A stretch of DNA of 64,000 nt, taken from Chytridium lagenaria (Eukaryota > Chytridiomycota > Chytridiomycetes > Chytridiales > Chytridiaceae). The stretch is from contig JAHLKC010000131.1 of the NCBI GenBank assembly GCA_025449115.1, positions 52,444 to 116,443 on the forward strand, in the 5' to 3' direction. Within the stretch, counting starts at the first letter, position 1. Every line of letters starts with the position of its first letter. The notes under the pieces were generated by a model. The model saw only the letters and a program-made list of their open reading frames with translations, made no database searches and was not told where the DNA came from. A program made the position numbers and the translations under genes. Below are positions 55,919 to 64,000 of this stretch, in pieces.

Positions 55919-56537
55919 GGCCTACCGTCACTAAAGATTTATATACGCATGTGAATCATGTATAACGTGTCAACAATCAAAAGATCACTTGAAGCGCTTA
56001 GGTGCGCTGAAACCAGTCCCACTAGGTGATAAACCTTGGGACCGAGTTGCGATAGACGTTGTTGGTCCTTTGAAAAGGTCCATAAATGGAAATAAATATG
56101 TAGTCGTACTTACCGACTACTTTACGCGATGGGCAGATGCATTTGCCGTCCCCAATATAGAAGCGAATACCGTCGCTAAGATTATTGTTGAACAATGCTT
56201 TTGCAGATTTGGAATACCAGTCTCATTACATTCCGATAACGGAAGCCCCTTTCCGAGCGAGTTAATGCGGAAAGTTAGCATTATACTGGGAATGTCTCAG
56301 TCATTTTCGATGCCATATTGGCCTCAAGCTAATGGTTTAGTTGAAAGAACCAACAAGACATTGTGTCAAATGATACGCGCATATGTTAATCAAAGAACAC
56401 ATGCTGATTGGGATAATGTTTTACCCTATATCCTGTATGCTTATAGAACTACAGTACATCCTACCACAAAAGAGACGCCTTTTTTGTTGATGTTTGGTAG
56501 AGATCCTATCACACCAGCCGACTTACGGTTTGGTTAA
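55919..56537 (+). CDS. Element A integrase zinc finger (second half) and catalytic core
   Basis: The zinc finger ends with PTVTKDLYTHVNH and, in a shifted frame, CITCQQSK. The core (from about 55989) has DKPWDRVAIDVVGPL, YVVVLTDYFTRWADAF, SLHSDNGSPF and NGLVERTNKTL: the D, D and E of the DDE core are all present. YRTTVHPTTKETPFLLMFG is the standard Ty3 block that follows. The product would use element cDNA for insertion; the 4-bp target duplications of A and B fit an integrase. Confidence 0.9.
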
Positions 56538-57066
56538 ATATATCGTCAGATGATGTATATGCCGAAGAATATCCTGACCCCAGAACGTGGACAGATGAAG
56601 GTCCAGTTCCCTTTGTTAATGTGTCAGTCACTAACGACACTATAGATCAGGAGTCTTATGCTCCCAAGCAAAGTTGTATTCCGTTCCCGAGAATAGCTAT
56701 TGCGTATACACAGTATATAGCGACGATCGAGTCAGCTTTATCGAAGTTGACTTATGAGTTACCTACAAAAAGTACACGAAAACTGCATGAAGTTATTGCT
56801 GATACTATAATGAAGTTCAACTTAGACGCGTTTTATTTAGTGTGTCCACAAAGTTATGACGCTGATCGTAGAGACTTTGAGAAAGTTTCATATGAGATAT
56901 CCTAGAAGGGATAATGAAATGGAAAATATCCTGTTTTACACGTCGTGGGAACCGTACCCGCGAGTGATAACCCGCGAGCTCGCGTTAAAGTGATAATGAT
57001 ACACAGAGGTGGTATCAGTGACTTGGAACAGTTTAGGCTTATAAGCCTTTTATTGATAAGAATACG
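56538..57066 (+). CDS. Element A post-core integrase region, poorly understood
   Basis: An open frame at 56621-56905 (IDQESYAPKQSCIPFPRI, ESALSKLTYELPTK) lies between core and C-terminal domain; Ty3 integrases normally go straight to the GPY/F domain. It is not recognised. Short gaps on both sides change frame, so it may be an insertion in the polyprotein. Confidence 0.4.
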
Positions 57067-58332
57067 ATGCACGTATATCTGAATGAAAGTTGTATTTTAC
57101 AACCAAAGAAATACGATAAGTTAGATGGAGTACCCTTGGGTCCCGGTTCTAACATTATACGATTATTGGTTGATGTTAATCGTACTATAAGTGCACCGTT
57201 GGTGTTGATACAGACTAGAGAAGATGTGGTGTCTCTAGTTGATAATATATTAGGTGCCGCCCACGAGAGTGTGAGCACTGAAGAATCTTCTACCGTAAAA
57301 AAGAAGAAGAGTAAACAAGATAGGCTCATAGAGGAGCATCTTGCTAAAGAACGTCAGAAGATCAGGGATTATGCTGACGAGTTACCTGCGCTGTTGAGTT
57401 ATGCTCGCGCATTATTGTTGAGAGAAGAGCTTAAACGAAAAGAGAAAGCTATCTCTATGAAAAAGAATGATAAGTATCAATTCGAGATAGGAGACCAAGT
57501 GTGGTTCTCTATGCCGTTAAGAACGGATAAACAAGGTCGAGAAGATTCTCAGATTAAAAAGTTCCAGTTTAGATGGTCTGGTCCCATGAGAGTCATCGCG
57601 AGAAGCGAAGACTTTAATAGATACACTGTAGTAGAAGTATTACCAGACGGTCGACTGTTATCCAGGCAGGCTAACGCTGCTAGATTGAGACCTTATAATA
57701 ATATACCACCTAACGATACTGCCGATAAAGCAGCAAAAGGTGTTATAGATGACGATTTTGCTCAAGAGATTGAGTTATGGAAGAAGTTTGCCGTACTTCA
57801 GCGTAGACCAAAGATGAAGGTCGCTGAAGGTGTAAATAGAGAACTATTCAAGAGATTTGATAGTGATGTTGCTGAAGGTCAATACGATGACCCCGAGTTT
57901 TATGTCGAAAAACTAGAAGATCATGCTCTCAAAGATGGAGAGTACGAGTATAAAGTGAAATGGTTAGGTCAAGGCCCATATCATAATACTTGGTTGTTAG
58001 AACGTGAAATTCCAGTCGTTATCGTGAGGGATTACTGGAATGATGTTGCTAAGAAAAACGTTAAAGAATACTTTAAACGATTGGCTCATGTTGAGAAACA
58101 TGGCACACCAAAACGAGCAAAACCAGTCACTCGTTATACAGATGCTGCAGATAACGTCGGTTTTCCCGACGTGTCAGTTAGTGATAATAAGTCTACAACA
58201 GGTGTAGATGATTTGAATGATGAAGATATCACTCATAATGACGATTCATATGATGATGTGAATCCTGTAAAACTTGTTACTCGTCCCGTCATGGAGAACA
58301 AGAAGAGGCAAAAGACGATGATATACCTTTAG
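57067..58332 (+). CDS. Element A integrase C-terminus with chromodomain
   Basis: 421 codons. A lysine-rich helix (DRLIEEHLAKERQKIRDYA) precedes the GPY/F-like domain KKFQFRWSGPMRVIARSEDF. The chromodomain lies at residues about 275-320: DDPEFYVEKLEDHAL, EYEYKVKWLGQGPYHNTWL. Its aromatic residues Y, W and W sit where chromodomains bind methylated histone tails. The end is acidic and low complexity. Chromodomains in Ty3 elements steer insertion to heterochromatin; a subtelomeric nest fits this, as inference. Confidence 0.9.
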   Translation: MHVYLNESCILQPKKYDKLDGVPLGPGSNIIRLLVDVNRTISAPLVLIQTREDVVSLVDNILGAAHESVSTEESSTVKKKKSKQDRLIEEHLAKERQKIRDYADELPALLSYARALLLREELKRKEKAISMKKNDKYQFEIGDQVWFSMPLRTDKQGREDSQIKKFQFRWSGPMRVIARSEDFNRYTVVEVLPDGRLLSRQANAARLRPYNNIPPNDTADKAAKGVIDDDFAQEIELWKKFAVLQRRPKMKVAEGVNRELFKRFDSDVAEGQYDDPEFYVEKLEDHALKDGEYEYKVKWLGQGPYHNTWLLEREIPVVIVRDYWNDVAKKNVKEYFKRLAHVEKHGTPKRAKPVTRYTDAADNVGFPDVSVSDNKSTTGVDDLNDEDITHNDDSYDDVNPVKLVTRPVMENKKRQKTMIYL

Positions 58333-58447
58333 CTTTAGAAGACTTCGTATTTACCACCCTATATTAGTGAAGAAGTCCTTATAGATATTTATGCTGATAA
58401 ATAGTTAAAGACACTCGATAGATACGCCATTATCAAGTGTGGGTGCA

Positions 58448-59417
58448 TGTGAAGTTATTATAAAACCTCACCAAGAGGCATAAACGCGTCATATTTATTA
58501 TAGCCGTTGTGCTTAGTTTATGTTTCCTTCATCCCCCGTTCTGTTGTTTTCCTCCCGCGGATTTATACTTTTCCGCATATGAGTTAGTCGGAGGTTTTTA
58601 TTATGAACGGCGGCCACCGCGTCAGTGCGCGTGGTCGAGATGTGTGTTGTTTGTTGTTCCCCTATGTTGATAGTTGTTGTATTTATGTGTGTTTTTGGTG
58701 TTTATAATAAAGAAGAAGAAAGTTGAATAGATTTACATTCACCCTCTGAAGACCTGGACTAGACCACTACACACCCCAGGCCTGGCCGCCTTTGGGCCAG
58801 TGCTATCACTTTCTGTTTGAATATTCAATATTGTTGTTATGAGTTTTACCAGCGGGCGCTCAGGTAAGCGCGCCGCCGGGGAGACTACACCTTGAACCAA
58901 GACATGAGTCTAAGAAGGCTTGAGCCCTGGATAGACGCCTCTGTGGCATGATTCCTTCGAAGGTTTGGGTAGTATAACCACCTCTGTTCTATTCTCGATG
59001 GCTATGACAGGCTATCTAGTTGCCTGTGAGTGGGAGAGCGACATAAGCAGGGCCCTAGGTAGATGAGATCAGATTAGAACATGTTAAAACGGCTTACTGC
59101 GGCGATTTTGAGGCTTGGTAAACTCCTAGGAGCGTGGATGGACTCCCTCCTCGAGCACTTTCCACCTAGGTATGTGTGATCCCCGACCTAGGTTCTTTTG
59201 TTATCGTTTTTCGTTTGTTTTTCCTTTTTATCATAGTAGAACTTGTTGGGAACGGTTAAGCTGTACAGCAAACAAAATCCTTGCCTCAGCAAAAGAGGAG
59301 TTGCAGCCACCTGCAGACTTGGAGAACGTCCAAGGATGAGTATGGCGCGACATAGTGATTTCTCTCTCCATGGTGGTCAAGGCTTGAACCATGGAGGGCC
59401 AAAGAGGGAAACTCACA
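58448..59417 (+). repeat. 3' LTR of element A
   Basis: 970 bp, pairs with 29125-30094. Followed directly by the duplicated CTTA and E0 ORF1 sequence. Confidence 0.95.
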
Positions 59418-61231
59418 CTTACCTTAACGAAGAGGAGTGCCGTCGGCACAATCTTACCGTCCTCGACCCTCGAGCTACCGTTGGTCAGCATCAAAGACTT
59501 CTTGCTGATCCCACCTCGAGTCGTCGCCCTCCTCCATCTCGAGAGGCCCCTGTCTCTCAGAGGACCAAAGCTGCACCCTCGGGGTTCGTTCCCTCCAAGT
59601 CATCAGAAAAGAAGAATGACTTCGACAACCGATCTCACCTTGGATCCTCAACTCGTTCTCCTCCTCCTCGTCGTCGTCATTCGACTCAGGGATCATCTGA
59701 TCATGATCCTATGGATGAGGATGATGCCATAGTTCATGTCCTATCTGACGATGAACCACCATCCACCTCCAACCAGCTCAGGGCAGGCCTCGAACCCGCC
59801 AAATCTAAGCAACCTAACGACAAAGGAAAGCAACCCTTACTTGAATACGAGGAAGTCTTCCTTCGTCCAAGGCCACTGATCCCTCTTCCTACGAGGAGCT
59901 CGTCGGTCCTGATCGTGAGCATGCCATCCTCCAGCGTCAGGATGGCTGCCTCAGCCCTCACATACTCGTCACTGTGCGTCCCAGAGTACCCACCGTTGCT
60001 CCTCCTTCGCACCCCACCACTTTGAATCCTGAGCCTCACCGCTCCAGCACCGTCGGCGACTCAAAGCCTGAGAGGAAGCCTGGTAGCAACCGCTACAATA
60101 TCGACCTCGTCTTCAAGCTTGCTAAACGCCTTGAAGACCTAGGTGTGGAAGTCACAGTTAGTGAGAGACGAGTTAAAAGCAGTGTTGCTTACCGCACTGA
60201 GAAGATTGAGTCCTTCACCTCCCTCATCGCCGATCGCCGTGAACGACTTTACAGTCTGATGTGTGGTGCGAGAGACATGTTAGTTCAATCCACCAAAGAG
60301 ATTGCTATGCTTACCGGTACTGAGGCATTTTGCCATCCGCCAGCTTGACGTTCAGTCCGCATACACCGATGCTGCACTCACGGCTATCCGTAAGGACCTT
60401 ACTAGTTCTGCAATGGAGAGTCAGATAAAGGCGAATAACCTACGTGAACAACGTACCTCACGTTCACCGCCGCCTCCGCCTCCTCCGCCAGCTCCCGCTC
60501 CCACACTTCTTGCGGCCTCGCGTTTGACCACCTTCCCTTCGGTTCCACTGAAGAGAAAGACTCCAGTTAACCTTCCTCCAAACCATTTCCTCAACTCTGT
60601 GAGAAAGAAGAAGGTTTCACCTACCTCTACGTCCTCAGTCGATAGTGACTGGCTTACCGACACAACCACAGCCTCCGTTGGTTCTGTCAGTGACGACGAC
60701 AACCTTCTTGACTCTTGTCAAGTGGTTCCTCCTTCCTCCTCGTCCCGTCCCAAAGCCCCACGCTATCTAGTGTCTCGGCCTCGACCTCATGGAGTTGGTG
60801 ATGCTGTGCATAAGACGTTAGACGTCGACGGCATCACTAATAGACTCACCCTTCTCCAGTATCGCCAACGTCGGGCTGGCTCCTCTTCTCCTTCTCGTAA
60901 GGCTCTGGTTCTCTTTAAGAAACCTGATACCAGCGGCGCTAGGACCCATGAATTAGTTGAGGTCGTCAAGACTTCATCCAAACGACCTACCTCTCCCTCT
61001 GTGGAAAGCGTCGCCCTTGGTCCTGCTCATACCGTTTCCGCAGACGCCGCCGCTGATAATGCTCCCGACCCCATCGCTCCCGTCCTCCACACGGCTCTTG
61101 TCGTCGAGGATGATGGAGTGATGCCTGTCGAGTCTAGTGAGTTGGTTGTTGTAGATGATGAAGACATGATTAGTACATCATCTACCCCATCCCGCTCACC
61201 TTCACCCACTCTTCGGGACCTCGTCATCTGA
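59418..61231 (+). CDS. E0 ORF1, remaining part
   Basis: Three overlapping frames: up to 60025, 59974-60348 and 60302-61231. Blocks FKLAKRLEDLGVEVTVSERR, YRTEKIESFTSLIADRRERL and AIRKDLTSSAMESQI match B ORF1. A proline run (PPPPPPPAPAP) and a serine-rich acidic tail end at the TGA at 61229. With the part at 28805-29124 the protein would be about 700 residues. Frame changes near 60000 and 60340 break it. Function unknown. Confidence 0.6.
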
Positions 61232-61633
61232 CGCTGCCTATTCGTTAGTACACACGATGAGACCCTCATCTCTCACCTTTCTTCTCTCTCGATACTGTAG
61301 TGATAGAAATGCATTAGACTAATAGATTTCCTTCCCTTCTTACCTTTCGTCATGAATGGTTGAATTTCTTAGTCAAAAAAGTTTGCACGCCATTTGGCAT
61401 GTCATGCATACCTTAATATGAAATTTTTTCGGACATGACGGTTCAACCGTCAGAGTCTGCTCACCACCACCGATGGTAAATCTCCTTATCGGGAGATTCT
61501 CTTTTCATCTTCTGCACCCATGAGCTTCAACTCGCTCATGTGGATGCAATACGATACTATAGTGTGGGCGATCTTTAAGCGATTTACTCGCTAGATCTCC
61601 ACACACTCCTCATTACTTCTCCTTAGCAAAAAG

Positions 61634-63280
61634 ATGGAAAACTATCCACTTTTTACTATTGAACACCCATCCGACGCCTTCTTCTTCAAGGCATCTCTCA
61701 CCACCAACATCCATTGCGGACGACCTGCCATCAAGGAGACTTGGTGGTTTATTTTTGTATCTCTCAACTTTGTAGGTACGTCAACTCCTTCTAACCTAGT
61801 TACTACCTTACAGCTTGTTGACGAGATCACTGCCGAGGGATCCGTTTTGTTTCACCCTCGAATCTTCCACCTCTCCGACCTTACCTTCTCCGGGGTCTCT
61901 TACTCGAGGTCACGTCGCGAGAAGGAATCTCTGGATTTTCTTTCCTTGCACCGCGATTGCCTTCTCACCAGGGCGGACCTCTCTAGGATTCTCGGCACGG
62001 GACCTGTTCTTACAGCCCCACGCCATTTGGAACCGCCGTTCCACCTTGAGCTTAAGGATCCTCGTTCCACGAGTCTTTCTGCTCTACACTCTGCCAGAGC
62101 TCCTGCCTCCAGCAAACTTACCTTACGTTCCTACGTCAGGTACCTTAACGGATTTATCCGTTCCAACACTCTCTGTCGCGATCATTGACTTGCGGCAAGG
62201 GTTATTTTCACCATCCTTACCTGACTTCTCTCCAGTTGTCGGTGTAAGCCTTGCTCCGCCGTCTCGACAGGTTTTACCTCGTTCTGGACTCTCTAGATCT
62301 TTGGATTTATTCGACGACGACGAATCCCACGCCAGTCCCACTGATTCTCACCCCGTTAATACTGAATCTGACGAGTCGGAGGCACCCCTTACTCGCCGAC
62401 GTCTATCTTTAACACTTGGACAACGTTTTACCTCTAACGTTGCCCCAATTGATTCTACGTGGACTGCTCCAGGTCCAACCCCTGCTGCATCCAGTGAATT
62501 AGTTGACGCTTCACGCGTTATTCCAGTTACAGCTGCTGAGGTCTCATCTCGTGCAGTTCGTTTTTCACACACAGTTAACGAAGGTCTGTCTTTCAACACT
62601 CCACCTTCACCTATACCTCCCGCTCCCACTATGTCTGGCGTCGGTGGTTCTACTTCTTTTTCCAGGTCCTCGTCCACTGCCTCTTTGGCTGGATCTGGTA
62701 AGATCAAAGATGGCATGAATGCCAAGAGTGCAAAGGATGATATGGCTACGGTGGTTCTTGACTCACCGCAGCCTACGTCCATCTATCGCTTCATAGCGAA
62801 GATTGAGAGTATTCTCTCCCAATACGTTGCTGATCCAACTAAGCCGGATCTTGCTCGTCCCTTTGACGATCTGGGCACGCTTTCCGCGTGACCTGGAATC
62901 CTGTCATAAACTTACGACCTCCAGTCGATACTGTGGCTCACCTAGTCCCTAGAGCCTCAACGACGTTGAGTCAACTTAAGAAGGTCCTTCGCCGTAACTT
63001 TGCTCCTAATACGGACGAGTCGGATCTTGTTACAAAAGTTGAGCAGTTTCAATGGGACACCTCCCGCATGGGTCCTCTTGAAGCTCTCAATAAACTGACG
63101 TATCTTAACACGTCTTTACCTTTTGCTAATCGTCTCAGCGACGATAGGCTTAAAACCATCCTTATTTCAGGATGTCAAGACGACCGATGGAAGTCGCTCG
63201 TCAAGAAGGAGTCTTACTCTGGAAAGAAGTGGGATGATCTCACTATAACTGTCGACGATATCGTTGACCACACTACATGG
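61634..63280 (+). pseudogene. E0 pre-capsid and capsid (gag), truncated
   Basis: ATG at 61634 (MENYPLFTIEHPSDAF) opens a first frame to about 62180, then 62160-62891, serine/acid-rich like A's ORF2, then 62888-63280 with RRNFAPNTDESDLVTKVEQF and FANRLSDDRLKTILISGC. The last matches A's capsid (AKIVKDVDAFHWDF, MSDHQLRKSFILSC). Frame changes occur near 62170 and 62888. Downstream of about 63280 the open frame ends in non-homologous DNA at a TGA near 63319. Confidence 0.65.
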
Positions 63281-63730
63281 GGGTCCCCACAGGGTTATCG
63301 ATTTTTTTGTGTGACTTGACTTAATATGAAATGTAGCGCTGGTTGCGACGATCTCGAAACCGGTTTTACCCTCAATCAAATTGTCAAAATTGAGCGACGT
63401 ACAAGCGTCGGAAGTTTCAAATTTTCTTAAGTAATAATTAGTAGACTTGTCGCCGTCCTGCGGCAAGATCTAATTGTCAGATCTTGCTCAAATTTTGCAG
63501 AGATGTCAGAAACAGTGTTTAATATATATTGTATGACTCAAATGAGTAGCATGGAATTTATGTTTACTATATGTTTGGCGGATTTTCCGTCAAAATTGGG
63601 ACATTTCTAACTTTGAGTCTGTATAACGTGAAAACAAAATGGTCAGAATTTGTTTATACTTTGCACAAGCATAGATAGCGATACCAGAAACGATATGCAC
63701 CACTCAGAATAGGGTGTTACAAAGTGACTC
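63281..63730. other. Unique subtelomeric sequence
   Basis: About 450 bp between the broken retroelement and the telomere. AT-rich, no open frame of note and no match elsewhere in the window. Contains the near-palindrome AGATCT..GTCAGATCT around 63470. Confidence 0.6.
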
Positions 63731-64000
63731 TTAGGGTTAGGGTTAGGGTTAGGGTTAGGGTTAGGGTTAGGGTTAGGGTTAGGGTTAGGGTTAGGGTTAG
63801 GGTTAGGGTTAGGGTTAGGGTTAGGGTTAGGGTTAGGGTTAGGGTTAGGGTTAGGGTTAGGGTTAGGGTTAGGGTTAGGGTTAGGGTTAGGGTTAGGTTA
63901 GGGTTAGGGTTAGGGTTATTAGGGTTAGGGTTAGGGTTAGGGTTAGGTTAGGGTTAGGGTTAGGGTTAGGGTTAGGGGTTAGGTTAGTTAGGTTAGGGTT
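63731..64000 (+). repeat. Telomere, TTAGGG repeats
   Basis: About 270 bp of TTAGGG units running toward the right edge, G-rich strand 5'-3' as at a right chromosome end. The first ~27 units are perfect; later units include GGTTAGGTTAGGG, TTATTAGGG and GGGGTTAGGTTAGTTAGG variants. Confidence 0.98.

Larger units (their letters stand above)
29125..59417 (+). mobile_element. Element A: Ty3 chromovirus carrying an ExoIII-type endonuclease (30.3 kb with two nested insertions; ~16.6 kb own sequence)
   Basis: Bounded by 970-bp LTRs with about 8 differences and flanked by the 4-bp duplication CTTA (29121-29124, 59418-59421). Own coding order: ORF1, ORF2/capsid, protease, RT, RNase H, ORF-X, ExoIII-like endonuclease, integrase zinc finger and core, integrase C-terminus with chromodomain. 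Element B is inserted in ORF2 and copia element C in the integrase zinc finger. Without these it is about 16.6 kb, large for a Ty3 element. RT before integrase and the terminal chromodomain place it in the chromovirus branch. Confidence 0.9.
59418..63280 (+). mobile_element. Element E0, right portion (truncated before the telomere)
   Basis: Continues E0 ORF1 in frame after element A, then the pre-capsid protein and capsid. Homology to A's capsid stops near 63280, and no protease, RT, ORF-X, endonuclease, integrase or 3' LTR follows. The rest was lost at the chromosome end. Confidence 0.8.

Noticed and set aside
63724..63951. Open frame through the telomere array
   Set aside because: A consequence of the hexamer repeat having no stop in that frame.

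Overview
The window is the right end of a eukaryotic chromosome. It finishes in about 270 bp of TTAGGG telomere repeats written on the + strand toward the end. Short spliceosomal introns (GT..AG, 60-180 bp), a secreted GPI-type GH26 glycoside hydrolase, Ngaro/DIRS-type tyrosine-recombinase retrotransposons and a chromodomain Ty3 element together suggest a fungus, probably a zoosporic or other early-diverging lineage. The phylum is inference. No rRNA, confident tRNA, CRISPR or bacterial operon was seen.

Layout. 1-3690: decayed DIRS-like element (- strand). 4400-5543: two LTR pieces in opposite orientation. 5544-7091: 3' end of a LINE-like element. 7131-13115: Ngaro-like element (- strand) with split direct repeats. 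13172-25170: the only host-gene island. It holds three copies of an F-box-like/ankyrin gene (two broken; the other two-kb-arm copies form an inverted repeat around a 2.4 kb spacer) and the GH26 gene. 25639-25950: solo copia-type LTR. 26783-63280: a nest of LTR retrotransposons. 63281-63730: unique subtelomere. 63731-64000: telomere.

The nest can be read by exact joins. Outer element E0 (+ strand, 5' LTR 26783-27719) is interrupted at 29124/59418 by element A, a Ty3 chromovirus (29125-59417, 970 bp LTRs, TSD CTTA). A's gag is interrupted by element B (- strand, 34014-41265, 938 bp LTRs, TSD AGTA), and A's integrase zinc finger by copia element C (- strand, 49496-55913, 587 bp LTRs with 2 differences, TSD CTGGT). 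Removing each insertion with one TSD copy restores the host reading frame. E0 itself is cut off inside gag about 450 bp from the telomere.

The most unusual feature is in element A. Between RNase H and integrase it encodes a conserved protein of unknown function (ORF-X) followed by an ExoIII/APE-type endonuclease, a domain normally linked to non-LTR retrotransposons or DNA repair. Element B, a deletion derivative without capsid, protease, RT and integrase, still carries ORF-X and the endonuclease. Many coding regions show one-base frame changes with motifs preserved, so either recent decay or uncorrected assembly indels affect this window.
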